A stretch of 64,000 nucleotides of DNA from Alteromonas abrolhosensis (GCF_001953635.1 NZ_MEJH01000008.1:1-64000); one strand, 5' to 3'; positions 1 through 8,217 are shown, numbered from the stretch's first letter. Translations and numbers: made by a program. The notes: generated from the sequence alone by a model not told the origin.

Positions 1-229
1 TCATACTCCATTCTTCAAAGGCTACCGTCCACAGTTCTACTTCCGTACAACTGACGTAACTGGTGCTGTAGAGCTTCCAGAAGGCGTAGAAATGGTAATG
101 CCTGGTGACAACCTTAAATTCAAAGTTGAGCTAATTGCTCCGATCGCGATGGAAGAAGGTCTTCGTTTCGCAATCCGTGAAGGTGGTCGTACAGTAGGTG
201 CTGGTGTTGTATCTAAGATCCTAGACTAA
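1..229 (+). CDS. tuf: Elongation factor Tu, C-terminal fragment
   Basis: This is the last 75 codons of EF-Tu, the GTPase that brings aminoacyl-tRNA to the ribosome. The reading frame begins at base 2, upstream sequence is outside the window, and it stops with TAA at 227-229. Only domain 3 is visible. The segments [28 protein letters not shown] and [12 protein letters not shown] are hallmark EF-Tu C-terminal motifs. Codon use is that of a highly expressed gene, and a strong hairpin terminator follows at once. Many gammaproteobacteria carry two tuf copies, so tufA versus tufB cannot be decided here. Confidence 0.97.
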   Translation, partial: HTPFFKGYRPQFYFRTTDVTGAVELPEGVEMVMPGDNLKFKVELIAPIAMEEGLRFAIREGGRTVGAGVVSKILD

Positions 230-253
230 TCTAGACTTAGCAACACAAGGTAC

Positions 254-282
254 AAAAAAGCGCACTTAGGTGCGCTTTTTTT
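254..282 (+). terminator. tuf rho-independent terminator
   Basis: An A-tract and the arm AGCGCAC, the loop TTAG and the arm GTGCGCT are followed by seven T. The hairpin begins about 25 bases after the tuf stop codon. Its A-tract and T-tract symmetry means it could work in both directions. Confidence 0.9.
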
Positions 283-619
283 ATGCCTGTGATTTGGAAT
301 TTCGGGAGTGAAGCCCCATCAAAAACACGCCGTAAAGCCATCCATGCAGCAGAGAGTTCTAGATTGAATAAGCGCCACCCCTTTGGAATATATAAAGCTT
401 GGTGAGAGGGTAGTAACACGCCGCGAGCCCATCCCCGCTTTTATGTAAGAGTTCCTGAATCGCACCATGCGTTGTCGGATTTCAAAAGGTACAGCATTCA
501 TTCCCTTCTATCGGCATAAGATAAGCACGCAGAGAAGAAGTGGAAATTTCATGCCTTTGTTGTTATACAGTAACAATTAATGGCTATTATGCCCGGCTTT
601 ATTGTTTAACGAGATTTTC
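283..619. other. Intergenic region with repeat remnants
   Basis: This 337-base stretch between the tuf terminator and the PhoX-like gene has no convincing ORF. At 326-350 it carries a fragment (ACGCCGTAAAG then CCATCCATG) matching the core of the structured repeats at 8112-8217 and 51580-51681. A more degenerate echo, ACGCCGCGAGCCCATCC, lies near 416-432. The long outer stem and TCCC-loop hairpin of the intact copies are not recognisable. The A/T-rich end near 555-600 presumably holds the phoX promoter, but I cannot place it. Confidence 0.5.
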
Positions 620-1972
620 ATGATTACACGACGCCAGTTTTTAGTAGGCTCTTTAGCATTTGGTGGCCTGGCTAGCAGTGCTTTCGGTAAGAAGTTAGAT
701 TTGGCGTCTATGCCGATTAGTGAAGGCTATGGCGCATTAGTCGCCGACCCTCAAAAGCTGCTCGATTTACCTAAAGGCTTTAGTTACAAGATTATATCTA
801 GTCTTGGAAATAGGATGTCTGACGGTATGCATGTGCCTGACCGAGCAGACGGCATGGGTTGTCTACCCATAGACGGTACCAGCGAAAAAGTGGCACTCAT
901 ACGCAACCACGAATTGCACCCGAAGCATTTAGGCGCTCAGCCACAGTCTATTCAAAAGCATACAAGTGAGCTGGCCTATGATAACTACCACAACGGGGTT
1001 GCTTTGCCGGGCGGCACCACAACTATGGTGTACAACCTTACCACGCAAACGGTAGAGCGAGAGTTCATTAGCCTTGCTGGAACGGTAAGAAACTGTTCTG
1101 GCGGCGTTACGCCTTGGGGCACGTGGCTAACGTGTGAAGAATCGGTAGACCGTCCTCACGGCCCGAACGGTGACGTGGTAAACAAAGATCACGGCTATAT
1201 CTTTGAAGTACCTGCTAATGCTAATTCATTGATAGAAGCTAAGCCCCTTAAAGCAATGGGGCGTTTTAACCATGAAGCGGCTTGTGTTGACCCCAAAACC
1301 GGTGTTGTCTACCTTACCGAAGATCAGGGTGACAGCTTGCTGTATCGCTTTGTACCTAACGAGTACGGTAACTTGGCTGCTGGCGGCCAATTAGAAGCTC
1401 TAGTAGTCAAAGACAGGCCTCAGTTTGATACCCGTAACTGGACTTCCCCAACGATGCCGGTAGCAACTTGGTTTGACATTGAGTGGGTAGCATTAGACAA
1501 CCCGGAAAGTCCGAACGATGACTTACGGGCTAGAGGGTACAAGAAAGGTGCGGCCTTATTTGCTCGCGGTGAAGGTATACACTGGGGTGAAGACGAGCTT
1601 TATTTTTGCTGTACAAATGGCGGCCAAAAGCAGCTCGGTCAAGTAATGAAACTTGTTCCTTCTGCTGATGGAAAACAAGACAAACTTCAGCTGTTTTTAG
1701 AAAGTGAAGACAAGAACTTGTATAACTTTGGCGATAACCTAACGGTGTGTCCAAACGGGCATTTGTTGGTGTGTGAAGATCAATATACTGACATTGTTGA
1801 TAACCATTTGCGCGGCATTACGCCTAGTGGAGAAGTGTATAACTTTGCCAAACTCCATGAGCAAACTGAACTTGCCGGAGCCTGCTTCTCACCCGATGGT
1901 AAAACGCTTTTTGTAAACATATACTCACCAACGAAAACTTTGGCAATTACCGGCCCTTGGCTAGAAGCTTAA
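620..1972 (+). CDS. PhoX-family (DUF839) Tat-exported phosphatase
   Basis: The product is a 450-aa exported protein of the PhoX/DUF839 family, Ca2+/Fe-dependent alkaline phosphatases of the periplasm or cell surface. The start at 620 is chosen over the TTG at 602 because it puts the twin-arginine motif TRRQFLVG directly at the N-terminus, followed by a hydrophobic stretch; the Shine-Dalgarno is weak (ACGAG). Family motifs are RNHE, NCSGGVTPWGTWLTCEE and GRFNHEA. The protein is shorter than the classical ~600-aa PhoX enzymes, as many DUF839 proteins are, so phosphatase activity is likely but the substrate is unproven. It stands alone; no Pho box was identified. Confidence 0.8.
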   Translation: MITRRQFLVGSLAFGGLASSAFGKKLDLASMPISEGYGALVADPQKLLDLPKGFSYKIISSLGNRMSDGMHVPDRADGMGCLPIDGTSEKVALIRNHELHPKHLGAQPQSIQKHTSELAYDNYHNGVALPGGTTTMVYNLTTQTVEREFISLAGTVRNCSGGVTPWGTWLTCEESVDRPHGPNGDVVNKDHGYIFEVPANANSLIEAKPLKAMGRFNHEAACVDPKTGVVYLTEDQGDSLLYRFVPNEYGNLAAGGQLEALVVKDRPQFDTRNWTSPTMPVATWFDIEWVALDNPESPNDDLRARGYKKGAALFARGEGIHWGEDELYFCCTNGGQKQLGQVMKLVPSADGKQDKLQLFLESEDKNLYNFGDNLTVCPNGHLLVCEDQYTDIVDNHLRGITPSGEVYNFAKLHEQTELAGACFSPDGKTLFVNIYSPTKTLAITGPWLEA

Positions 1973-2138
1973 TTTTCTTGTAATCGGTGCAGCGTTGTAA
2001 TTAATACGCTGCGCCAACATACACCTTCCTAGGCAGTAAAGTTTTTTCCAACCCAGTTATTTCGCTTTCCCATTTAAAGTTACGGTTTCCACTCATTCAT
2101 AAAATATTACGATTAGCTAGCATCTTTACAATCGCAAT

Positions 2139-2162
2139 ATTCAATTAATTGAATCATATAAT
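2139..2162 (+). promoter_or_regulatory. Candidate catalase-operon promoter and operator
   Basis: A perfect 16-bp palindrome, ATTCAATTAATTGAAT (2139-2154), is followed after two bases by a consensus -10 hexamer TATAAT (2157-2162), about 60 bases before the 58-aa ORF. The palindrome covers the -35 position and no good -35 hexamer is seen, so the promoter would need an activator or be blocked by a repressor. It does not read as a classical OxyR site. The assignment rests on position and sequence only. Confidence 0.4.
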
Positions 2163-2222
2163 CCCGTTTTAATAGTTTTACTCAATTAATGATAATGCTC
2201 TCAACTTAACAAGGAGAGCCAA

Positions 2223-2399
2223 ATGAGCGCACTATTAAAAAAGCTAACAACGGCGAATAGCCACCGTGTTTCCTCCACAACTAATCAACCCATTCGAACG
2301 CAATGCAATTACGCTGATAACTATTATGGCGACCAAGTTTGCGTAGAAGTCAAAGCCCCTAAACCTCGTACCAACCTTCATGTGGGAGTACAGCTGTGA
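2223..2399 (+). CDS. 58-aa ORF overlapping the catalase start
   Basis: A small ORF begins MSALLKKLTT, has an excellent ribosome site (AAGGAG, 2211-2216) and ends in TGA at 2397-2399. That stop overlaps the catalase GTG start at 2396, a GTGA arrangement typical of translational coupling. The product is hydrophilic, without signal peptide or TM segment, and has two cysteines (QCNYAD and QVCVE) about 17 residues apart. I do not recognise a family. It could be a small functional protein or a coupling leader peptide that tunes catalase translation. Conservation of the frame in other Alteromonas genomes would separate the two. Confidence 0.6.
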   Translation: MSALLKKLTTANSHRVSSTTNQPIRTQCNYADNYYGDQVCVEVKAPKPRTNLHVGVQL

Positions 2400-4012
2400 G
2401 AGCCTCAATAAAATCAACGTTAACTAAGTTTGTCCTAGGCGGCGTAGCTGCCAGTATGCTTACCTTAGGCGTAAGCGCCGATACACTAACCCGTCAAAAT
2501 GGTGCCCCCGTAGGCGATAATCAAAACTCGCAAACAGCAGGCCCATGGGGACCGGTTTTACTACAAGATTCGCACCTTATTGAAAAGCTAGCGGCATTTG
2601 ACCGCGAGCGTATTCCTGAGCGCGTTGTTCACGCACGTGGCACCGGCGTTTATGGGTATTATGAAAACCTAGTCGACCTTTCAGATGAAACATTGGCTGC
2701 GCCGTTCCAATCAGCGGGTAAAAAGACCGACGTTTTTGTTCGTTTTTCGTCTGTAGTACATGGCCATTTGTCGCCCGAGACATTGCGTGACCCTCGCGGG
2801 TTTGCGGTGAAGTTTTACACCGAACAAGGTAACTGGGATCTAGTGGGTAATAACTTTCCGGTTTTCTTTATTCGTGATGCAATCAAGTTCCCTGATATGG
2901 TTCACGCATTTAAACCATCGCCGGTAACAAACAAGCAAGACGCCAAACGCATTTTTGACTTCTTTTCTCACGTACCAGAGTCAACGCATACACTAACTAT
3001 GCTTTTCTCTGACTACGGGACACCGGCAAGCTATCTAAATATGGATGGTTCAGGTGTTCACGCTTTCAAATTTGTTGATGACGAAGGTAACTATAAGTAC
3101 GTGAAGTTTACTTGGAAGTCTAATCAGCCAATTAAGAACTTCACCAATGAAGAAGCGATGAAAGTGCAGGGAATGGATATGCAGCCGCATACAACCGACA
3201 TTTACACGCGAATTGGTGAAAAAGGTGAAACAGCGTCTTGGGATCTTTATTTACAAGAGCTAGAGCCTGAGCAACTGGATGATTTTGAGTTTAACCCACT
3301 TGATACCACTAAGATTTGGCCTGAATCGCTAGTTCCGGCTAAAAAGATTGGTCGCCTAGTGCTTAACCGTGTTCCAGATAACTTCTTTGAAGAAACTGAA
3401 CAAGCGGCATTTGCTCCGAGCAATTTAATTCCTGGTATCGAGCCGTCAGAAGACAGAATGCTTCAAGGTCGCTTGTTCTCGTATGCTGATACACAGCGCT
3501 ATCGCCTAGGTGTTAACGCGTACCGCATTCCGGTTAATACGCCTAAAAATGCGGTTATCAATAACCACGAGCAACATGGTCAGCTACGCACAACGAGTAC
3601 TAACCGCGATGTAAACTACCAGCCAAGCCGTCGTCTTGATCTTAACGAAGACCCAGCATTTCGTTATTCAAGCAAGCCGCTTGCAGGTATGACGCAACAA
3701 ATTCCGTTCTACAAAGAACAGAACTTCAAGCAAGCGGGTGAGTTTTTCAGAAACCTAACTAAAGAAGGTCAGAAAAACCTAATTAGTAACTTAGGCGGTG
3801 CATTGGCATCGGTGCCTGAAGAAGAAATTCGCGTCATTATCAGTGCCTATATGTACAACGCTGATAAGGACTATGGTGCAGGTGTAGCAAAATTAGCGAA
3901 AGCACCAATGTCTAAAGTTCGTCAAACGGCGAAAGACTTAATGGAACAGCAAGCTGCACGCGCTGCAAAAGCGAAGCAAGTTGCTGAAAGCCTAACCGCA
4001 CTAATGCAATAA
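2396..4012 (+). CDS. katB: Periplasmic monofunctional haem catalase
   Basis: A 538-aa clade-type haem catalase that splits H2O2 into water and oxygen. The GTG start has GGGAG seven bases upstream and gives a clear signal peptide (MRASIKSTLTKFVLGG, cleavage after GVSA), so the enzyme is predicted to be periplasmic like Pseudomonas KatB. Active-site motifs are present: ERVVHARGTGVYG with the distal His, WDLVGNNFPVFF with the Asn, and RLFSYADTQRYRLG with the proximal haem-ligand Tyr. It sits between a coupled 58-aa ORF and an exported ankyrin protein, the same pairing as katB-ankB in P. aeruginosa. The symbol is given by that analogy. Confidence 0.92.
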   Translation: MRASIKSTLTKFVLGGVAASMLTLGVSADTLTRQNGAPVGDNQNSQTAGPWGPVLLQDSHLIEKLAAFDRERIPERVVHARGTGVYGYYENLVDLSDETLAAPFQSAGKKTDVFVRFSSVVHGHLSPETLRDPRGFAVKFYTEQGNWDLVGNNFPVFFIRDAIKFPDMVHAFKPSPVTNKQDAKRIFDFFSHVPESTHTLTMLFSDYGTPASYLNMDGSGVHAFKFVDDEGNYKYVKFTWKSNQPIKNFTNEEAMKVQGMDMQPHTTDIYTRIGEKGETASWDLYLQELEPEQLDDFEFNPLDTTKIWPESLVPAKKIGRLVLNRVPDNFFEETEQAAFAPSNLIPGIEPSEDRMLQGRLFSYADTQRYRLGVNAYRIPVNTPKNAVINNHEQHGQLRTTSTNRDVNYQPSRRLDLNEDPAFRYSSKPLAGMTQQIPFYKEQNFKQAGEFFRNLTKEGQKNLISNLGGALASVPEEEIRVIISAYMYNADKDYGAGVAKLAKAPMSKVRQTAKDLMEQQAARAAKAKQVAESLTALMQ

Positions 4013-4032
4013 GCTAAGTAGCAATAGGGTTG

Positions 4033-4061
4033 GGAGTTACATCATAGTGTTGAGTAACTCC
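4033..4061 (+). promoter_or_regulatory. Hairpin between catalase and ankyrin genes
   Basis: Arms GGAGTTAC and GTAACTCC form a perfect 8-bp stem with a 13-base loop, 20 bases after the catalase stop. The following TATTTATC is not a strong T-run. The hairpin may be a partial terminator or an mRNA-processing or stability element that sets the catalase:ankyrin ratio. Confidence 0.45.
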
Positions 4062-4162
4062 TATTTATCTCAAACCACTTTTCTATAACAATCTTTCTGT
4101 AACAGCTTTGCTGAAAACAGTTTAGTAGTAACCAAATTTAGATTTACCAGTAAGGGGGCACA

Positions 4163-4780
4163 ATGTCTTTTTTAAAGCAAACACTTACGGCAGCACTGTT
4201 CGTCGTTGCCACCTTCACCAGTTTCTATACTAGTGCCGCAACCGACGCAACCACTCAAGATAATACTCAACAAAGTGCAACTAGGCCTAATATGGAGACC
4301 TTGAAAGCACGCTATTTTGATGCAGCGCGGGAAGGTGATAGCGCCATGCTGAGTGCGTTTTATCAAGCCGGTCTAGATGTTAATGTGGCCGATGAAAAAG
4401 GCTACACCGCACTTATTCTTGCCGCGTACCATGGGCATACCGACACCGTGAACTTTCTTATCAGCGAAGCTAATGCCAACCCATGTCAAGAAGACAACCG
4501 CGGAAACACCGCACTTATGGGGGCCATATTTAAAGGTCACGTCAGTGTAGCTAAGCAACTGGTTTTTGCCGATTGCGATATAGATGAAGAAAACGAGCAA
4601 GGCCAAACGGCGTTGATGTTCGCAAGCCTTTTCGATAGACAAGAAATTATCAATACGCTTATCGATCAAGGGGCTAACCCAGCTCACATGGATAAAGCTG
4701 GTAATTCGGTAGCGGATATCGCTCTTTCGCAGGGTAATTACGAACTAGCAAAAGTACTACGCGAACAAAACGCTAATTAA
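4163..4780 (+). CDS. Exported ankyrin-repeat protein (AnkB-like)
   Basis: A 205-aa protein with an N-terminal signal peptide (MSFLKQTLTAALFVVATFTS, cleavage near TSAA) and about four ankyrin repeats from residue ~45 to the end, with repeats such as GYTALILAAYHGHTDTVNFL, GNTALMGAIFKGH and GQTALMFASLFDR. The start has a strong SD (AAGGGGG). Ankyrin repeats bind proteins. In Pseudomonas aeruginosa the adjacent AnkB is needed for full activity of the periplasmic catalase KatB, so a helper or protective role for the catalase upstream is the best inference. It lies 150 bases after the catalase with only a weak hairpin between. Confidence 0.82.
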   Translation: MSFLKQTLTAALFVVATFTSFYTSAATDATTQDNTQQSATRPNMETLKARYFDAAREGDSAMLSAFYQAGLDVNVADEKGYTALILAAYHGHTDTVNFLISEANANPCQEDNRGNTALMGAIFKGHVSVAKQLVFADCDIDEENEQGQTALMFASLFDRQEIINTLIDQGANPAHMDKAGNSVADIALSQGNYELAKVLREQNAN

Positions 4781-4800
4781 ACCACGTCATATTAGATAGC

Positions 4801-4840
4801 ATTGAATACAACTAGGGGGAACTCCCTATTTGTATTCAAT
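4801..4840. repeat. 40-bp inverted repeat enclosing a TAGGG-N6-CCCTA palindrome
   Basis: Arms of 17 bases (4801-4817 and 4824-4840) pair with one mismatch (C4812 versus T4829) around the 6-base centre GGAACT. The inner 16 bp (4813-4828, TAGGGGGAACTCCCTA) match sites at 5583, 17698 and 45890. The repeat lies 20 bases after the ankyrin stop and 48 bases before the next start. It could be an operator with extended arms or an RNA hairpin; it has no T-tract, so it is not a standard terminator. Confidence 0.65.
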
Positions 4841-4888
4841 GCATTAAGTTCAATACTAAGCCCATAAGAATTTAGAAGTGGGTTTACT

Positions 4889-5431
4889 ATGAAGTCATTA
4901 ATTGCCGCTGTGTTCGTTCTGTTTTCTGCGCCTTCTTTCGCCGGCGTAATCACCTATGATTTCACTCGATTAGTGTTAGGTGACGAAGCTGACCAAACCA
5001 GTTTAATTGGGCAAATCACTTTTGATGAAAACGAAACCCAATTCGATATGAGCACGTGGTTATCATTTTTCTTTCAGCTAGAGTTCAATGGTACGACTTA
5101 TAATATTTTAGAAGACGATATTGATGAGTTTGCGATAGTTGATTTAGAAAATGGTGTGTTTGGTGATGAAAGCGGTGAAGGTTTTCAACTATTTATTGAA
5201 GACTCAAGCGTTCCATACGAATTCACTATTAGTTCAGGTTTAGCCGGGCTAGGATCATCAGACTCGTGCGTGTTTTTTGAAAATGGCGACCGCTGCGCAG
5301 GTGGCTTGTTTCAACTTGTTAAAACTGTCGAGTCTACAAATGGTTCAACACAAGTGAGCGAACCTGCTTCTTTTGCCACTGCGATGCTAATTTTGTTCGC
5401 GTTTACTTCAATGAGAAAGCGCAAACAGTAA
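4889..5431 (+). CDS. PEP-CTERM-like secreted protein
   Basis: A 180-aa exported protein beginning MKSLIAAVFVLFSAPSFAG, a clear signal peptide. The C-terminus is SEPASFATAMLILFAFTS followed by MRKRKQ: a PEP-like motif, one hydrophobic helix and a basic tail, the tripartite signal recognised by exosortase. The body is acidic and beta-rich with no domain I recognise, and has one Cys pair (SCVFFENGDRC). Such proteins are delivered to the cell surface or exopolysaccharide matrix. No exosortase gene is in the window. The TAGGG-N6-CCCTA palindrome lies 60 bases upstream of the start, as for the protease that follows, which suggests co-regulation. Confidence 0.72.
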   Translation: MKSLIAAVFVLFSAPSFAGVITYDFTRLVLGDEADQTSLIGQITFDENETQFDMSTWLSFFFQLEFNGTTYNILEDDIDEFAIVDLENGVFGDESGEGFQLFIEDSSVPYEFTISSGLAGLGSSDSCVFFENGDRCAGGLFQLVKTVESTNGSTQVSEPASFATAMLILFAFTSMRKRKQ

Positions 5432-5510
5432 TCCTTTTTTAGCTAATGTGTTTCTGGTACCTCGTTCGTTCCCTCCAACATATCTATGTTTCTCGATAGT
5501 TGGTGTTTTC

Positions 5511-5543
5511 AGCCCTCCTTTTGTGAGGGCTTTTTTCTTTTTA
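5511..5543 (+). terminator. Terminator after PEP-CTERM-like gene
   Basis: Arms AGCCCTC and GAGGGCT enclose a 7-base loop and are followed by a T-rich tract. It lies 80 bases past the stop and separates the PEP-CTERM-like gene from the protease. Confidence 0.85.
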
Positions 5544-5582
5544 AGTTTCTGCTTTTTCAACGCTTTTATAAATTACACCGAA

Positions 5583-5598
5583 TAGGGGGAACTCCCCA
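5583..5598. promoter_or_regulatory. TAGGG-N6-CCCTA-type palindrome ahead of S8 protease 1
   Basis: TAGGGGGAACTCCCCA repeats the first 14 bases of the 4813-4828 site exactly. It lies 56 bases before the ATG of the protease, a spacing almost identical to that ahead of the PEP-CTERM-like gene. A dimeric regulator is the likely ligand; which one is not known. Confidence 0.6.
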
Positions 5599-5654
5599 TA
5601 GTTTTGCTTCTTTGGTTGTTAAATACTCAAGGGGTACTCAAAGAGAGGTGTATT

Positions 5655-8102
5655 ATGAAGTTCCTTAATAACAAAACAGTATTATCAGTAGCTATTGCTT
5701 GTGCCCTACCAGCGAGCATGGTGAATGCAAAAACTTTCGATAAAACATTGGCCGATGCGCTTGCTGCTTCGCCACTAGAACTACAACAAGTTATTGTTAC
5801 ATTTGAAGGTAAGGGACCTGCCACAACAGAACAAATTACAGCACTTGAATCGTTAGGCATCACGGGTGGTGTTAGCCTTCGCAACGTGCCTATTGTTGGT
5901 GTGCTAGCTAACAAAGAACAAGTTGAAGCACTTTATCAGCGCGATGACGTGGTTTCTGTATGGAACAACGATCCGCTTGAACTAGAAAATCATGAATCAA
6001 CTCAAATTACAGGTGTTCAGGCGCTGCGAGCTGACCGTGATATTCGTATTAACGGAATGCCAGTGTCAGGAAAAGGCATCGGCGTGGTTGTTAACGATTC
6101 AGGTGTTGACGGCACTCATGGTGATTTAGCATTCCCTGATCACGTAGTTCAAAACGTCCTAGCGCAAGTTAATCTAAACAGCTACAGCGGCATTTTACCG
6201 ATTACTTATCAAGAAAACGTATCTAACACCGACATTCTAGGCGGTCACGGAACGCACGTGGCAGGCACGGTAGGCGGTAACGGCGCTAAGAGCGGTGGTT
6301 TGCATGCAGGTGTAGCGCCGGGTGCAGATATCATTGGTTATGGCTCGGGCGCAGGTCTATTCATTTTAGATACTATCGGTGGATTCGACTACGCGTTAAC
6401 GCACCAGTTCGATTACAACATCCGTGTTATCTCAAACTCGTTTGGTAACACTGGCGATGTGGGTACAGAGTTTAACCCAGATGACCCAACAAACGTTGTG
6501 ACTAAAGCATTAGCTGATAACGGTATTATCACTGTGTTCTCGGCAGGTAACTCAGGTCCAGGTGAGTCGACAATTACCGGTAACTTTAAAAAGGCACCTT
6601 GGGTAATTACGGTAGCTGCGGGTAACAAGCAGGGCGAGCTGGCTGATTTTAGTTCACGCGGTGTCGACGGGAAAGGCGGACAAGCGGTTGTCGATGGAGA
6701 AGTGTTTACATGGGAAGACCGTCCTACCGTAACCGCGCCAGGTGTAGACGTTATTTCTGCTCGTGCATCACTGTCTAGCTTAGGCGGTTTAAGCGCTGCT
6801 GACGACGCTGAAATGATTGAGCCACAACACCTACCGTTTTATACCGTATCTAGCGGTACATCAATGGCTGCGCCGCACGTGTCAGGTATTGTTGCGCTAA
6901 TGCTAGAAGCCAATCCAAACCTTCAGTGGGAAGATGTAAAACGTATTCTTCAGGAAACTGCAACACCAATGGCAGGCATGGACGAGTGGGAAGTGGGTGC
7001 AGGTTACGTGAACGCTTATGCTGCGGTAACTGCTGTGCTGGAAGGCGAGGAAGTATTTGGCGATACCGTGAAGCAAAATCGTGAATTTAATGCGTTTGCG
7101 AATGTAGCAGAAGGCGATAGCTTTACGCTACCTACAACCTACCTTCCTGTTGGTGAGTCTCCGGTAGAAGAATTCGAAGTAACAGCAGATGTGTCAATGG
7201 TTGTTGCTAGCGCATCAATTGAAACGGCTACGGCGTTTGTACTGGAAGATCCTGCAGGCAATCGTTACGGCTCTGGCATTGGCCTACCTGTTTTAGGTTC
7301 TTCTGTAGGCACAGCTGCTCCGGGTATGCCGGGCACATGGAAGCTATACAGCCGTGGTATTGGTAGTATTAGCGGTGTATCAGTAGACCCTCTTGGCGTA
7401 ACAAACGGTGTGGGTGTACCTGGAACCAACGATGTAAATATTCGCTTACTGGTAACCTCAGGCTATACAGGTATTGATGATGCACAAGGCCATCCGGCTA
7501 AACCGTTCATCGAATACGTAGTTGCAAATGAGCTAATGGACGCAAAAGAAAGTGGGTTTGCGCCAGATGCGCCGCTAACACGTATAGAACTTGCTGATAC
7601 GTTAGCCCTCAGTGCCAACCTTCGTCAAACCAACGACGGTAATACAGTTAACTACACCGATGTGGGTGCAGAGAGCGCTGCAGCGGTAAACTCTGCCACG
7701 GCGACAGGTGCAGTGTTGGGAGATTTAGAAATGAATACGCAACCGGTTATGCAGGCAAATGGAGATTTCTTTGGAAGTAATATGCAGGTAAGCAAAGAAG
7801 AAATGGCGTACTCAATGGTTCAAGCTCTAGGTCTTGAAGATGCAGCACAAAGCTTTGATTCAGAGAAGGTTATCGCTATCGTCTTAGGCGAAGCGGTAGA
7901 AGTTGAAGATACCGATGCGATTGCACCAGAATATCGTGGTTATGTTCAACAGGCATTAGCTGCTGGCTTAATGCAGGTGGAAGTGAAAGTAGAGCAAGGT
8001 CCATTTGACCTACAGCCTACGCTTAAAGCCTTCTTTAACCCACAAGATGGCGTGTCACGAGGCGAAGCTGCGTTTATCTTAACGCAATACGCAGAACTTT
8101 AG
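5655..8102 (+). CDS. Secreted subtilisin-like S8 protease with SLH-like C-terminus
   Basis: An 815-aa exported serine protease. ATG 5655 is chosen because AAGAGAGG precedes it and the N-terminus becomes a signal peptide (MKFLNNKTVLSVAIACALP, cleavage near VNA). A propeptide-like I9 region is followed by the S8 triad: Asp in VVNDSGVDGTHGD, His in GGHGTHVAGTVGG, Ser in SSGTSMAAPHVSG. After about residue 600 come modules resembling S-layer homology repeats (HPAKPFIEYVVANELM, FNPQDGVSRGEAAFIL), which could anchor it to the surface. It is paralogous to the protease at 15010-17487. The 16-bp palindrome lies upstream and a signalling cluster follows convergently. Confidence 0.9.
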   Translation: MKFLNNKTVLSVAIACALPASMVNAKTFDKTLADALAASPLELQQVIVTFEGKGPATTEQITALESLGITGGVSLRNVPIVGVLANKEQVEALYQRDDVVSVWNNDPLELENHESTQITGVQALRADRDIRINGMPVSGKGIGVVVNDSGVDGTHGDLAFPDHVVQNVLAQVNLNSYSGILPITYQENVSNTDILGGHGTHVAGTVGGNGAKSGGLHAGVAPGADIIGYGSGAGLFILDTIGGFDYALTHQFDYNIRVISNSFGNTGDVGTEFNPDDPTNVVTKALADNGIITVFSAGNSGPGESTITGNFKKAPWVITVAAGNKQGELADFSSRGVDGKGGQAVVDGEVFTWEDRPTVTAPGVDVISARASLSSLGGLSAADDAEMIEPQHLPFYTVSSGTSMAAPHVSGIVALMLEANPNLQWEDVKRILQETATPMAGMDEWEVGAGYVNAYAAVTAVLEGEEVFGDTVKQNREFNAFANVAEGDSFTLPTTYLPVGESPVEEFEVTADVSMVVASASIETATAFVLEDPAGNRYGSGIGLPVLGSSVGTAAPGMPGTWKLYSRGIGSISGVSVDPLGVTNGVGVPGTNDVNIRLLVTSGYTGIDDAQGHPAKPFIEYVVANELMDAKESGFAPDAPLTRIELADTLALSANLRQTNDGNTVNYTDVGAESAAAVNSATATGAVLGDLEMNTQPVMQANGDFFGSNMQVSKEEMAYSMVQALGLEDAAQSFDSEKVIAIVLGEAVEVEDTDAIAPEYRGYVQQALAAGLMQVEVKVEQGPFDLQPTLKAFFNPQDGVSRGEAAFILTQYAEL

Positions 8103-8111
8103 TCCTTTGAG

Positions 8112-8217
8112 GCGAGGGCCGGTTGTAACATTCAAAACACGCGGTAAACCCATCCATGGGCGCTCCACAGCAGCATCCCTGCTGCTGAGGGTTTTGAATG
8201 CCACAACCGGCCCTCGC
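8112..8217. repeat. Structured intergenic palindromic element, copy 1
   Basis: Outer arms 8112-8138 and 8191-8217 pair over 27 positions with only two mismatches, both A/C on this strand and therefore G-U wobbles on the minus strand. Inside are a small hairpin, CCCA-TCCA-TGGG, and an 8-bp hairpin, CAGCAGCA-TCCC-TGCTGCTG. The copy at 51580-51681 has the same plan and the same two tetraloops with different stem sequences. The element lies between the convergent protease and response-regulator genes. Confidence 0.7.

Noticed and set aside
283..500. Possible mobile-element insertion after tuf
   Set aside because: No transposase fragment, terminal repeats or target duplication; it is better explained as decayed intergenic repeat.
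1989..2012. Hairpin GCAGCG...CGCTGC after the PhoX-like gene
   Set aside because: Only 6 bp, a 12-base loop and no T-run follow; too weak to call a terminator.
2186..2200. AATGATAATGCTCTC as a Fur box upstream of the catalase unit
   Set aside because: Only about one repeat unit of a Fur box matches; not enough to claim iron control.
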